64,000 nt of DNA from Mercenaria mercenaria (GCF_021730395.1 NC_069363.1:21674001-21738000), one strand, 5' to 3'. Shown: positions 11,709-23,292, numbered from the stretch's first letter. Notes: generated from the sequence alone by a model not told the origin. Translations and numbers: made by a program.

Positions 11709-12433
11709 ATAGTAGTGGCAACTTGACCGCGATGGTTGACCTTAGGCTGATTATTCACATCGATTATTTTATTGTAGAAATAAGGGAGTGCTTACGGTAT
11801 CCTTATGTTTATACGGAATTAGTAGGTATTTCGGTGACTTTTTAAGATAAAGACTTTTCATTTCAAAAATGATGCAGATGTATTCATTTACATTATATCT
11901 TTCATAACTATACAGTATTTTACCATTTAAGTTGTTTTACAACAAACCAGATTAACTTCTAATTTTACTAGGCACATTTTCAATTTTCGCACTATCGCCT
12001 CCTCTAATATGTTTTATTAGAGTCACCATTTTCATATAAAATAGCAGTTTCCGAAATTTTATATTAGCGAAGAATATTGTGACTTTTTCAATTTTTTAAT
12101 TATTTTGGATGTGATTTCTGCAATTGTCCATCAATATTATTAGATTAAAGCAATTTGAGTATGTTCTCTGAGCAAAATTTCACTTAAAAAATTGTTGAAG
12201 TGGGTAAATCATTATTCTAATTAGTTTGTATTGGTATAAAATGTAACTTAATTTGCAAGTTAAACTTCCAATAATCTAATTATATATTACACAATTATAT
12301 TATATTTCTGGTGCAGCTGTGTTTATGAAAAGATGAATGTCTTACGTACATTCCTTTCAATAATAGTTGTGCCTCATTTGTTTAGATATATATATATGTG
12401 GTCAACCATCGGGTCAAGTTGCGTCCACTATAC
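11709..12433. mobile_element. Non-autonomous element with ~30-bp terminal inverted repeats
   Basis: The left end (TATAGTAGTGGCAACTTGAC, then CGCGATGGTTGACC) is matched by the complement of the right end (TATAGTGGACGCAACTTGAC, then CCGATGGTTGACC). The span is about 725 bp with no open frame. A TA dinucleotide at each border would fit a Tc1/mariner-like target site, but family assignment is inference. The interior is AT-rich. Confidence 0.6.
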
Positions 12434-12903
12434 TAGAGGTCAATCAATTACCCAAATAATAATCCTACCTTGCATTTACATTTACACTTGTACGACAAAA
12501 ATTTAAAGGCAGAATGCAGTAACTGTATGGTTTAAAACTTGGTGATAAGTCATTTCATTTAAGGACGTATGCTAGAATTTGGTGCCAAAATTTTCCCAAT
12601 AACAGAATTTCTTCAAACTTTGGATATTGAAGGACAACCATCTAAGAAACAAAAAAAATGCAATAAAAATCATAGGTCACCGGTATCGAAAAAGAGTTAT
12701 CTGCCTTGAAAACGGCATTCCCCCCAAAAATCAGTCTTAATTCGAAGTAGGCCTTGAGAAACAAAAATCTAACAACACCAAATCATAGAAAGGAAGATTT
12801 GTTTGACATGAAAATTGAACAGCATGTAAAACATGTATATTACTTTACGAAACAAGTATCAGTATACTGATATAAACTTTGAATTCCAGAAAATGACTGC
12901 CTT

Positions 12904-13000
12904 ACAAATGGCATTCCTTTTCAAAGGGAGACAACTTTTCCTCGACGATTACTTAAAATAATCGGAAAAGGTCTCCCTTTGAAAATGAATGCCATTTGTA
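12904..13000. repeat. Imperfect fold-back element
   Basis: Left arm ACAAATGGCATTCCTTTTCA then AAGGGAGAC; the right arm is its near-complement (GTCTCCCTTTGAAAATGAAT then GCCATTTGT), around a short AT-rich loop. Probably a small fold-back MITE about 96 bp long. Confidence 0.65.
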
Positions 13001-13954
13001 CTCACGGTGGGGAAACCAAGAATGCAACGTCATCAAAAAGCAGCGCAAATGAGCTGGCCACACACAAATTAACGTCGATTCAGGTAAGAAAATTCTTGTA
13101 ACTTTTTTATTACTGCAGCTTTCGACTCGAGATAAAGAGCACCGTACCCGGCCTGGAGTATACTATTCTGCGGTAGTGTTCCATGTTGTACGTATAGCTT
13201 GGTTTTTGCTCGAAAACGCGAACAGTTGGCAAAGAGGGTATGAGCTGTCTAAGAAAGTGAGTTTTGATCGTATTTTCGTGAAATGAGGACAGATTTGACG
13301 CTCATTTTATATCAGTGACGAGCATAATAGTCAACCACTGTTTTATTTTGCTATTTACAAGGATATCTGACGATATTTTATTCAAAACAAACAACATTAT
13401 TAAAATGAGAACACCCACACTGACGACTTTGTTGGAGAACATCCACACTCTTAATATTTGTCACGGCAAACAATTAAACACATACAAAATGAGTCAGCAT
13501 TCGGGTAACTTACTGTCAAACGTGTAGTAATTTGACTTTAATCCTGCATGACAATGCCATAGTGATGCTTGATTGGGGGTGGGGGAGTGGGGAGCGGGGT
13601 GGGGGTATCATGTACGAAATGCAATGATTATAATAATATTGTAGCCGACTAATATGTTTTCATATTTGTTCATTACTTTAAAGTAAAATATGTGAAAAAA
13701 GAGTAGTTTTAATGTGACTACATGCATTACTTTCCGATAATTGTCCTTGTGTGGTATTTACATGTACAGTATTAAGTTTAACTATGAACATGTGTCTGTA
13801 TGTTTTAATAAATAATTTTAGTAGTGAAAATAAGTAAATGAATTAAAAACAATGAAATATTTTTTATTCAGGCATGTAATTTAGATCAACATCTTTTTTT
13901 CATTGAATCTGATAAGGTAATAATATTAAACACGGAATTAGACCGACACACATG
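13001..13954. other. No recognisable feature
   Basis: Nothing supportable beyond a G-rich patch near 13575-13607. The short frame at 13315-13527 has no recognisable features. Confidence 0.4.
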
Positions 13955-14635
13955 TATTAGCAGACGAACAAAATGGATTCCGTCGGAACCGCTCCTACGA
14001 AGGCCATATATTCACATTGAACAGTCGTATACGTAATAACGATCACGTATTCACAGCGCTCATAGATTTACGGAAGTGTTTTGACTTCATAGATCGTGAT
14101 ATGATGCTGTACAAACTACTTCTGAACAAAGTTGATGGAAAAGTGTACACCTCTATTAAACAGACAGACAGAAAGTATATATAGCCAATCAACCTCTTGT
14201 ATATGTATAAATGGAAAACACACAGACTGGTTCAACTGCGTCACAGGCGTTTTAACAGGGAGATAATTTGTCCCCGACGATATTTTCCGTGTTCATAAAT
14301 GATTTAGTGTCAGAATTAAATGCCCTTGACATTGGGTTCGAAATTGGTGAACAGAAGCTGTCAGCTTTGTTATATGCAGACGATATCGCATTGTTAGCAA
14401 CATCAGATATTGCTTGACGTTATGTATAGATGATGTAGAAAGTGGAGAGTACTAATTAACACTGAAAATCGAAATGTATCCACTTCAGAAAACAAGATCC
14501 GCACAGATGGAACATGAATTTACTATTGGCAGTAATGTACTTGAAAAAGTCGACTCATATAAGTATTTAGGGGTCATCTTTCACTGTTATAAGGACTTTT
14601 CTTCAACCTGCCAAGCGCTTGCTTTCAAAAGGTTT
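13955..14635 (+). pseudogene. LINE A, part 1: reverse transcriptase fragment
   Basis: This segment encodes the fingers/palm of a non-LTR reverse transcriptase: QNGFRRNRSYEGHIF, ALIDLRKCFDFIDRDMM (motif A, catalytic Asp), GDNLSP-like then PTIFSVFINDLVSEL (motif B region) and LLYADDIALL (YxDD motif C, near 14371). YKYLGVIF follows. The frame is broken by an in-frame stop near 14180 and by shifts after it. The coding order continues at 16377 after LINE B, and again at 23971, so LINE A was the first element here and has been split twice. Clade not assigned. Confidence 0.8.
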
Positions 14636-14748
14636 TAACTAATAATTCCAAGTTATGGTGTATATTTGTAGATTATAAACGTGCTTTTGATACTGTCAAC
14701 CGTGAGGCATTATGGGAGAAACTTATTAAATCAGGTATAAGTTGCAAG

Positions 14749-15000
14749 ATGATTAGAATGATTAAGTTACTATATAACAATGTTCAGTCAAGTGTACGTA
14801 TGTCAAGCTCTATGAAAATGTCAGAATTTTTCAATGTCACTGTCGGCTTAAAACAAGGAGAACCCTTGTCACCGATAATGTTTATTCTTTTTGTTATTGA
14901 TATAGTTGATAATCTTGATATGAATTCTTTGACTGAGAATGACTTAGATTTATTGTCAAAATATCTTATTTGCAGACGATATTGTTTTATTCACCACTGA
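14749..15000 (+). pseudogene. LINE B reverse transcriptase, upstream frame
   Basis: This frame carries the region from just after motif A through motif B (LKQGEPLSPIMFILFVIDI). Motif A itself (VDYKRAFDTVNR) is in the same frame just upstream of the first Met. A single frameshift around 14940-14968 moves the coding sequence to another frame, in which the FADD catalytic motif begins at 14969. Confidence 0.7.
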
Positions 15001-16147
15001 CCCAAATAGTCTGCAAGCACAAATTGATAGTCTATGGCACTATTCTGTTAAATGGGGCTTAGAAATTAACATAGATAAGACTAAAATCTGTATTTTTGAG
15101 AAACGAAAATGCAATCATAACGTAGAATTTTTCATAAATGATAAAAAAGTTGAAATTGTTGACAGTTTTATTTATTTAGGAATTAAATTTACACGTACTG
15201 GAACTTTTAGAGATGCTGTTAAGCTTATACATGATCAAGCTCTTAGAGGTTATTTTAATCTTCTGTCCTTATTTGATCGTGTGGATATGGATGTAAAAAC
15301 AAAATTGTCTTTATTTAATTCAGTGGTCCTACCTATTTTACTATATGGCGCAGAAGTTTGGGGTGTCTACAAGTTAAAAGAAATTGACAAGTTACATGTT
15401 CGGTTTTGTAAATACCTCCTGGGTGTTAAAAGTCAGACCCCAAATTATGCGGTGTATGGTGAATTAGGGGTACTACCTTTGTCTGTTGTTTGTAAAATAA
15501 GAGCAATGAAATTTTGGTTAAAGATCATGAAGAACTCTAATTCTGCTTTATATGACATTTATCTCGACCAGTGTAGAACTATTAACGGTATTTGTTGGTC
15601 AAATCAAATTAACTCTATTATAGATCACCTTGGTTACAATAATATACGCACGAACTTTGATAATAATGTGAACTATTTCCCGTTGTTGAAAAGCAGATTA
15701 TATGATCAATTCGTTCAAGAGTGGAGTGAATCTATAAATGCTATGCCTAAATGGGACAGTTACTGTAAATATAAAACGTCATTCTGTTTTGAGGATTATA
15801 TTGTGAAATTAAAAAATACTGATTTACGAAAATTGTTTACTTGCATGAGATTAAGTTCACATCAACTGGAAATTGAGATTGGTAGATATAATAATATAGA
15901 TAGAAGTAACAGACTATGTAAGATTTGTAACCAAAATGTTGTGGAGTCAGAATATCATTTCATTCTTTGTTGTAGTAAATATAGTGATATTAGAAAAAAG
16001 CACCTTGGTAATACACAATGGCCCACTGTCCAAAAATTTAATAATTTAATGTCTTCGAAAAATGCGAAGGTGCTTGTTAAGCTAGCTAAGTTTATTAAAG
16101 AAGCCACGCAATATAGAGTCGATACACTTAAAAACAATACTACATAA
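14969..16147 (+). pseudogene. LINE B reverse transcriptase C-terminal part, long open frame
   Basis: From the FADDIVLF motif the frame is open for 392 codons to the TAA at 16147; the first internal Met is at 15281. It shows YLGIKF, LFNSVVLPILLYGAEVWG (the usual thumb-region phrase of non-LTR elements), and a C-terminal Cys/His motif (LCKICNQNVVESEYHFILCC). Apart from the one upstream frameshift and the 5' truncation it is undamaged, so the copy is fairly young. Confidence 0.8.
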
Positions 16148-16376
16148 TGTCACGTAAATTGTTATATATGTTTTGTTTGTTTGGATGTTTCCTAACATTT
16201 TTTTCTGTAATTTATACGTTTGTTTATTGTATGCATACACTTTTACTTTTTTGAACTGTATATGTATACATGTATTTGTATCAATTGTTAATATGCCATG
16301 TTCCTATTATATTTGTTAATGGCCAAAGGCATGTATAAGGCCGAATTTTTGCTGAATAAACCTTGAACCTTGAGCT

Positions 16377-16858
16377 AAAAGTGGTGGACGTGCACTCGGT
16401 AAAATCATCTCGAAGATACACAAAATTAAAGATTTTGGATTTAAAACCTTCGAAAAAATGTACTATTCATGTGCCACGCCCATACTGGATTACTCAGCTG
16501 CTGTCTGGGGATTTAAACATAGTCAAGCTATAGACAATATACAAAACAGAGCGATTCGTTATTTCCTCGGGGTACACAGGTTTGTCCAATTTTGGCTTTA
16601 ACGGGGGACACGGCATGGCTACCAAGCGATTACAGACGGTGGATTAGTATTGTCCGATATTGGAATAGGATTATAGCATTTGATGACAACAGAATTTCTA
16701 AAAAGGTTTTCAATATGGATTATGATAAATGCAGAAATAATTGGTGTAGTGATCTGAAGGATATGTTACATAAGCTAGAATTAACGGATTACTTTGACCA
16801 AAAGATTGCTATAAACCTTGAACTGTGTAAATCTAGAATAGAAACTTATTACTCCGAT
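16377..16858 (+). pseudogene. LINE A, part 2: RT thumb/linker
   Basis: After LINE B the LINE A coding sense resumes: GRALGKIISKIHKIKDFGF, CATPILDYSAAVWGFKHSQA, IQNRAIRYFLGVHRF. A frame change near 16590 is followed by WLPSDYRRWISIVRYWNRII to YYSDG. These are typical post-palm blocks of non-LTR RT proteins. The part ends at the edge of the TTAA-type element at 16859. Confidence 0.8.
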
Positions 16859-17519
16859 GGAGGCAGTAAACAGTTTTGAGCTGTTAGTGTCGAATTGGCC
16901 GGTGAAATTTACAAATAAGAGGCAATTTACGGAATGAAGTGCATATTTGAACTTCTAAATAATAATAATTGCTAGAATTGAAGTTTCAGCGGCTAGAATT
17001 GAGTTTCACTTATTTAAAAAAAATCAGTTGAGTAGCCTTGATCTTGATAGTATGACGTAATGACTTGCAGGAGCGTATACATGCTTCCTCTGAGCTAGCT
17101 TAAAGTGGGGTTGTCATTTTAGCAGGGGCCTCAGGAAAACTGGAACAGTGAAGAAACGGTGCAGATGGCACATATATTTGAGCTTATTTTCAGATTTTAC
17201 AGTGTTACTGGAGTATGGAACAGTGTAGCAGTTGGGGCTATCATTTTCAGGAAATTTTCTGCAGCGATTTAAAAATTGGCAAATTTAGCTTTTTTCGTCA
17301 TCAGTTTCCGCGACCGGGAGAGCACAAAATTCAGGTCTTGTAAACAGAAAACTAGATATTAGAGATGTATTGTAGATGGTTTGTAACGATAGACATACAG
17401 TGATATTAATGTTGCAATATCTTTATTTCAGGTGTGTGGTTACAGACTTTTGTGTGAGGTTTTGAAAGTTAGGTAGGCGACTCCAGGCCGAGGAGCTCAG
17501 AAAACTGTTTACTGCCTCC
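16859..17519. mobile_element. TTAA-type MITE, copy 1 (661 bp)
   Basis: The left end GGAGGCAGTAAACAGTTTTG is mirrored at the right end, where AAAACTGTTTACTGCCTCC is directly followed by TTAA (17520-17523). A second, over 95% similar copy in the same direction lies at 23319-23970, where TTAA directly precedes the left end. Ends plus TTAA suggest a piggyBac-like target preference (inference). No coding capacity. Confidence 0.8.
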
Positions 17520-18616
17520 TTAAGAGCAAATCTTGAAAATTTGTAAGTTCTTCCATGTGCATTTATTTGATGTCTTAGAGGTTTTTCAGTATGATTTGTG
17601 AAGGAATATGAGTTTTAAAATTAATTTTGAAGCAAAATGAGAGTTTTTAAGAGCAATAACTAAGGGGAGATAACCGCGATTCAGACATGAAAGTCAGTTT
17701 TACAGTGTTTTCCGAGCCGATATAATGAAAGATATATCTGTTCTGACACCATTTTACTTCGACATATGCTTACTGTGACATTAAAGTCGTCAAATAAGGC
17801 ATTTAAATGCAAATCCATTGATTTCTATTAATTCAGTAAGCTTTTTAACAGCAAAATAGCGGCTCGGACTGTGGAACAGACCTCGGGGGTACTTTCGGCA
17901 GTATGTCCTCTGAATCAGTGTTTCGTTGTTCGTTTCAGTTTAGAAGTTATGTACATATTGCATATAACATAGACGCCAGTCACAGCACACAAAGTTTAGA
18001 GAATAGACATCTTTTTCCCTAAAATAGATAGGTTTTGAAAGGTTTGTCTCAAAAATAACGTTTTTCTCATATTTCATCACTCGCGAAAAGTGATCATTAT
18101 CAAATTGAGGTCTTAACATGGACTCTTGGTCTGATGCAGTCAGTTCTATGGGTTGAAAGTCATGTACATCATAGCTTAATATCACAGTGCAGATAATTAT
18201 CTTCAAATAGACACCATTTAGTGTCTAGGAATAGACAAATAAGCATGTAATGGTATTTCGTGAAACGTTAAGACGGTGACATATGGTGCTCATGCATGTG
18301 CTTGTAGCTTCCTGGAACAGGTCCAGCACAGTACCAGTGAGTTAAAATTGCTATAATATTCAGCCAGCTTGGCAGCTGAACATATCTAGATACTAAAAAC
18401 ATGGTTGAGACCTCATTTTTGTATGCAATGGGCCCTAAATGAAGCTGTAATGTTACTAGTTAATTTCGGTACGCGTTCCTGGTAGAATTTCTGCATACAT
18501 GATGTATTTCAGTTGTTAAAATTTTCAACAGCATATGTTGGATATGTATGAAATTGGGTTTCTTTTGGTCTGAATTGATTAAATTACAAAATAAACAGCA
18601 AATGTCATACTATTGG
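17520..18616. other. 1.1-kb segment between the MITE copy and the Steamer-like element
   Basis: No gene, repeat or RNA recognised. Together with 23293-23318 it forms the stretch that separated the two MITE copies before the Steamer-like insertion. The five bases ATTGG at 18612-18616 are the left target duplication of that insertion. Confidence 0.5.
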
Positions 18617-18806
18617 TGTTGTGTATGATACTGCCATGTATAAAGTTTAATTATAATGGACATCTACTAACCCCACCTTTGGGAGGTTCTTAGCTTATAA
18701 TGCTTAAACCATGTAGTATACTCTCTGCAGTTGTAACTTGTTAAGCAATGAGTAATAAACTATAAAACAATAATCTCTTCTCTCTTAATCCTGTAAAGAC
18801 ATAACA
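18617..18806 (+). repeat. 5' LTR of the Steamer-like element
   Basis: 190 bp, TG...CA bounded, identical by eye to the 3' LTR. It contains a polyadenylation-like AATAAA at about 18753 (GAGTAATAAACTA). Confidence 0.9.
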
Positions 18807-18823
18807 AAGTGGCGACGAGGATA
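18807..18823 (+). other. Primer-binding site of the Steamer-like element
   Basis: AAGTGGCGACGAGGAT directly follows the LTR. TGGCGACGAGGA-type sites are common in Mag-lineage Ty3/Gypsy elements; the tRNA used is not determined here. Confidence 0.65.
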
Positions 18824-18865
18824 AGTGGAATTTACATTTAAATTCTAAGTTAATGAATTGATAAA

Positions 18866-21800
18866 ATGGCTGGATATATTGGAAAAATTGAACCATATGA
18901 TGAAAACATAGATTCGTGGATTTCGTACGAGGAGAGACTTGTGCAATACTTTTCGGTGAATGACATCGAAGACGAAAAACGAGTTTCTGCCCTTCTTACA
19001 TTGATCGGTGGAAAGACTTATAGTTTATTACGAAACTTATGTTCGCCGGTGAAACCAGCAGACAAGTCGTATGATGAATTGACAACGCTGTTAAAGGAAC
19101 ATTTGGCACCCAAACCGTTAGTTATCGCCGAAAGATTTAGATTTCATAAACGAAATCAGGGTACTAGTGAAAGTGTACATGATTATATAGCTGTTTTACG
19201 GAAGTTATCAGAGCACTGTGATTTTGGTGATACGCTAAATGATACCTTGAGGGACAGATTTGTGTGTGGTTTGAGGGAAGCAAATATACAAAAACGGTTG
19301 TTGTCGAAAACAGACTTGACATTACAAAAAGCCATCGAAGAAGCGGTTGCTATGGAAACGGCAGCAAGAGATGCGTCAGAATTACGAACATCGGCAGAAC
19401 AAGTGCACAAGACTGCAAGATTTCCGGTAAAGACAAAAAAGCCCGAAAAACCGAAACAGACTCCACCTTTGTTCGATCCCTGTAAACATTGTGGTAAAAC
19501 TAACCACCAGGCAAACAAATGTTTCTTTAAGAACAAAAAGTGTTACATTTGTAAGAAAACAGGACATCTGAAAAATGTATGTAAATCAAACAAAGTGAAG
19601 TCAGTAAGTGATGAGGAATATGACATCAACTATGTTAATTCGGTACGCGGTCGTTCATCAAACAAAATTTGGATTACGCCGGAAATTGACAATATTCCTG
19701 TAAAAATGGAACTTGACACTGGCTCTGCTGTTACATTGATATCCAAAGAGGAATTCCAAAAATTGTTTGGAAATAAGGAATTGGACAGACCAACGTCAAT
19801 ATTAAGGACGTATTCAGGTGAAGAAATCACACAAGCAGGGACAAAATTAGTACGTGTCAAGGTCAATGACCAATCTAAAATGTTGCGGATTTGTGTCATA
19901 AATGAAAAAGGGCCAGCTTTATTCGGAAGAGACTGGTTACAGCAAATCCAGCTTGATTGGAAGAACATTTTACAGGTAAATACAATTGACAATAATAAAT
20001 TAAAGAGTCGGTTGAAGGAAATACTAGATCGACACCGCTCAGTATTTTCCGAGGGCATCGGAAAAGTCAAGGGCATGCAGGCAAGTTTATCGCTCAAAGA
20101 AAATACAACTCCAAAGTTCGTTAAAGCAAGACCAGTTCCATACTCACTGAAGCCGAAAATCGAGAAAGAACTTGAAAATCTCGAACAACAGGGAATTATT
20201 TCGAAAGTAAATAACAGTGACTGGGCAACTCCAATTGTTCCTGTAGTAAAAGCAAACGGAAACGTGAGAATATGTGGTGACTTTAAGGTTACTGTAAACC
20301 AAGCGCTTAAAGTAGACAAATATCCTCTCCCTAGAACTGAAGATATTTTCGCAAATTTATCGTCAGGGCAAAAATTTTCGAAACTGGATTTACGACAAGC
20401 CTATCTCCATCTGGAAGTCGACGACAAAAGCAAAAAGCTTCTAACAATAAATACGCATAAGGGACTGTATTCATATAGTAGACTTGTCTACGGAATATCT
20501 TCAGCGCCATCAATATGGCAGAGAGCGATTGAACAAATCCTCCAGGGAATCGATGGAGTACAGTGCATTCTCGATGACATGGTCATTACCGGTGCTACCA
20601 ACGAGGAACATTTTAAAAATCTGGATTTAGTATTAACAAGACTAGAACAGTATGGATTACGAGTGAACAAAGACAAATGTGCATTCTTTCAAGACCGGAT
20701 AAGCTACTGTGGTCATGACATTGATGTTAGTGGATTATGGAAATCACAAGCTAAAATTGGAGCTATTTTAGACACACCCAGGCCTACGAACGTAAGTTCT
20801 CTTCGTAGTTATCTTGGTCTTCTCATGTACTACCATAGATTCTTGCCTGACATATCTACGGTCGTCAAACCCTTGAATGAATTGCTCGAGAAAAATCGAA
20901 AGTTCGAGTGGAATGATAAACAAGAGCGAGCATTTCAAAATTCAAAAATTCTGTTGACAAAAGAGCCCGTGCTCACACATTATAATCCGGATTTGCCAGT
21001 ACGATTAGCAACTGATGCCTCACCAGTTGGTATCAGTGGAATACTGTCTCATGTAATGCCAGACGGCTCGGAAAAGCCGATCGCGTTTGCGTCAAGAACT
21101 TTGACAAAAACTGAACAGAAATATGCGCAGGTCGATAGAGAGGCCTTGGCAGCCTATTACTTTGTGAAGAGATTCTATACATACCTGTATGGTAGAAAAT
21201 TCACATTGATAGTCGATTGCCAGGCTCTGCTTTCTATCTTTTCTCCACAAAAACAGATAGCAGTAACGACCGCTGCACGCGTCCAGAGATATGCCTTGTA
21301 TCTCTCGGGTTTTAATTATGATATAGAGTACAAGAGTACAAAGAAAAACTCAAATGTCGATGCATTGTCACGTTTACCCGTGCGTACGCAACAAGAAGAT
21401 TGCAATGATGGCGCAGATGTATTTTACACTTCACAAATAGAACAATTACCGGTTACTAGCGCTCAAATTGCACGAGAAACGCGACGAGACAAAATTTTGT
21501 CACGTGTTTATGAAGAAGTGCAAAACGGTTGGAATTTGAGTGAAAATGATTCGGTGCTAAAGGCATACGCAAATCGGAAAAGTGAATTATCGATCCATCG
21601 TGGATGTTTATTATGGGGAATAAGAGTGGTCATACCTACAAAGTTACGGAAACAGATTTTAGATCTATTGCATGCTAGCCATCCTGGCATTGTGAGAATG
21701 AAGAATCTTGCAAGAGGATATGTATGGTATCCTGGCATTGACAAAGATCTAGAATTGCTTGTTAAAAGTTGTGTCGGTTGTCAAAAACAGCAGAAGGCAC

Positions 21801-22813
21801 CTTCAGCAGTTAACCTTCACCCCTGGGAATGGCCTAGTTCTCCATGGGAGCGCGTACATATAGATTTTGCCGGACCATTTTTAGGAAGAATGTTTCTTAT
21901 TATGGTCGACGCACATTCAAAATGGCCGGAAGTCATTGAAATGAAAAGTACTACGGCCGAAAGAACGATAGAAGTTTTGCGTACGGTATTTTCAAGAAAT
22001 GGGTTACCTACAAATATTGTGAGTGACAATGGAACACAGTTTTGTTCAGATATTTTCGCAAAATTCATGAAAGACAATGGTATTTTGCATTTAAGGTCTG
22101 CACCGTACAACCCGAGCACAAATGGTCTGGCGGAAAGATTTGTCGGTCATTTCAAACAAAGTATACGAGCTATGCATTTTGAAACAGGAGATTTCAATCA
22201 GAAACTTAGTTGTTTTCTGTTACGGTATCGCAATACACCGCACAGTACTACAAATGAATCGCCTGCAAAGTTATTTCTAGGTAGAAGTTTGAGGTGTAGG
22301 CTCGATCTTGTCAAACCTAACACAAAACGTTATGTGTCTGATAAGCAAATGAAGTCTTCCTTTTCTGATGACAGAAAATTTCGAGAATTTGAAATTGGTG
22401 AAAATGTGCTAGCGCGTGATTACCGCGGTAGAGAAAAATGGATTGGCGGTACTATAGTTTCTCGTGAAGGTCCGCTTATGTATCAGGTAGATGTAGGATA
22501 CAATATAAAATGGCGTAGACATGCAAATCAATTGCGGAAAACTGAAATGATTGAACCGCGATCGATAGATCAGCCGCATGAAACTGACATGGATTTATCA
22601 AAATCATTACCGCAAAATAATCCGACTTACAGCCCGGAAAATCTAAATAATCAGGCACAAGGTGACCAGAAAACAGTGCATGAGAAACAAGATAGTACGC
22701 AGAAAACTACTGATAATACACCTGTGGTGATTAACAGTAAACAGGACATTGTTTCTGAAAGACGATATCCATTACGGAATAGAAAAGCACCAGATAGATA
22801 TGGTTTTGATTAG
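18866..22813 (+). CDS. Gag-Pol polyprotein of the Steamer-like element
   Basis: A single 1315-residue frame. In order: Gag with capsid-like helical region; two CCHC zinc knuckles (CKHCGKTNHQANKC and CYICKKTGHLKNVC, about residues 206-240); aspartic protease (ELDTGSAVTLIS, about 280); reverse transcriptase with KLDLRQAYLHLEV and ILDDMVI (about 510-575); RNase H (ATDASPVGISG, about 715); integrase with HHCC finger (HPGIV...CVGCQ) and D,D,E core (IDFAGPF, SDNGTQF, NGLAERF); then a GPY/F-like tail (GREKWIGGTIVSREGPLMY). This is the standard Ty3/Gypsy order. Gag and Pol are fused without a frameshift site, as in Steamer. Host effect: it sits between MITE copies inside an old LINE, so it probably disrupts no gene. 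Confidence 0.9.
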   Translation: MAGYIGKIEPYDENIDSWISYEERLVQYFSVNDIEDEKRVSALLTLIGGKTYSLLRNLCSPVKPADKSYDELTTLLKEHLAPKPLVIAERFRFHKRNQGTSESVHDYIAVLRKLSEHCDFGDTLNDTLRDRFVCGLREANIQKRLLSKTDLTLQKAIEEAVAMETAARDASELRTSAEQVHKTARFPVKTKKPEKPKQTPPLFDPCKHCGKTNHQANKCFFKNKKCYICKKTGHLKNVCKSNKVKSVSDEEYDINYVNSVRGRSSNKIWITPEIDNIPVKMELDTGSAVTLISKEEFQKLFGNKELDRPTSILRTYSGEEITQAGTKLVRVKVNDQSKMLRICVINEKGPALFGRDWLQQIQLDWKNILQVNTIDNNKLKSRLKEILDRHRSVFSEGIGKVKGMQASLSLKENTTPKFVKARPVPYSLKPKIEKELENLEQQGIISKVNNSDWATPIVPVVKANGNVRICGDFKVTVNQALKVDKYPLPRTEDIFANLSSGQKFSKLDLRQAYLHLEVDDKSKKLLTINTHKGLYSYSRLVYGISSAPSIWQRAIEQILQGIDGVQCILDDMVITGATNEEHFKNLDLVLTRLEQYGLRVNKDKCAFFQDRISYCGHDIDVSGLWKSQAKIGAILDTPRPTNVSSLRSYLGLLMYYHRFLPDISTVVKPLNELLEKNRKFEWNDKQERAFQNSKILLTKEPVLTHYNPDLPVRLATDASPVGISGILSHVMPDGSEKPIAFASRTLTKTEQKYAQVDREALAAYYFVKRFYTYLYGRKFTLIVDCQALLSIFSPQKQIAVTTAARVQRYALYLSGFNYDIEYKSTKKNSNVDALSRLPVRTQQEDCNDGADVFYTSQIEQLPVTSAQIARETRRDKILSRVYEEVQNGWNLSENDSVLKAYANRKSELSIHRGCLLWGIRVVIPTKLRKQILDLLHASHPGIVRMKNLARGYVWYPGIDKDLELLVKSCVGCQKQQKAPSAVNLHPWEWPSSPWERVHIDFAGPFLGRMFLIMVDAHSKWPEVIEMKSTTAERTIEVLRTVFSRNGLPTNIVSDNGTQFCSDIFAKFMKDNGILHLRSAPYNPSTNGLAERFVGHFKQSIRAMHFETGDFNQKLSCFLLRYRNTPHSTTNESPAKLFLGRSLRCRLDLVKPNTKRYVSDKQMKSSFSDDRKFREFEIGENVLARDYRGREKWIGGTIVSREGPLMYQVDVGYNIKWRRHANQLRKTEMIEPRSIDQPHETDMDLSKSLPQNNPTYSPENLNNQAQGDQKTVHEKQDSTQKTTDNTPVVINSKQDIVSERRYPLRNRKAPDRYGFD

Positions 22814-23087
22814 AGGTTTACTCCCCTAGATAAAACAAGTATTTAATGTGTTAATATAGAGTTAAATTAGAACTGGAATTTGGTCAATTAACACTCTTCA
22901 GGACTTTATCTCATACTTATTTTATTACAGATAATTTCTACAAAACACTTTCGTGAGGAATTTTACTGATATGAATAATCATGGGAAAATATTTCATTCA
23001 TAAAAATTCATTCATAATTCTGTAGTATTAGTGTAATTGTTAAGGTTAATGTTTACTTCTAATGAATTTGATGCAGAAGCTTCAAAT

Positions 23088-23102
23088 TAAAAAGGGGAGA
23101 AG
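23088..23102 (+). other. Polypurine tract of the Steamer-like element
   Basis: Purine-only run AAAAAGGGGAGAAG immediately upstream of the 3' LTR, the usual start site for plus-strand DNA synthesis in LTR elements. Confidence 0.75.
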
Positions 23103-23292
23103 TGTTGTGTATGATACTGCCATGTATAAAGTTTAATTATAATGGACATCTACTAACCCCACCTTTGGGAGGTTCTTAGCTTATAATGCTTAAACCATGT
23201 AGTATACTCTCTGCAGTTGTAACTTGTTAAGCAATGAGTAATAAACTATAAAACAATAATCTCTTCTCTCTTAATCCTGTAAAGACATAACA
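23103..23292 (+). repeat. 3' LTR of the Steamer-like element
   Basis: 190 bp, identical by eye to the 5' LTR; followed by ATTGG (23293-23297), the right half of the target duplication. Confidence 0.9.

Larger units (their letters stand above)
14636..16376 (+). mobile_element. LINE B, 5'-truncated non-LTR retrotransposon inserted in LINE A
   Basis: The element starts inside the RT palm and runs to a 3' UTR ending in TGAACCTTGAGC at about 16376. Its 5' truncation is usual for target-primed reverse transcription. Motifs: VDYKRAFDTVNR (A), GLKQGEPLSPIMF (B), FADDIVLF (C), then the thumb, and a C-terminal CKICNQ...EYHFILCC zinc-knuckle-like motif. LINE A sequence lies directly on both sides. A short AAAAG repeat flanks it, a possible weak target duplication. 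Clade not assigned. Confidence 0.85.
18617..23292 (+). mobile_element. Steamer-like LTR retrotransposon (Ty3/Gypsy), looks whole
   Basis: A 4676-bp element with 190-bp direct LTRs (18617-18806 and 23103-23292) beginning TGTTGTG and ending ATAACA, a primer-binding site just inside the left LTR, one gag-pol frame, and a polypurine tract (AAAAAGGGGAGAAG) just before the right LTR. ATTGG on both sides is a perfect 5-bp target duplication. The LTRs are identical by eye, so the insertion is very recent. Size, short LTRs and a single fused gag-pol match Steamer-type elements of the Mag lineage known from clams. It looks whole, with no breaks seen. Confidence 0.9.
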
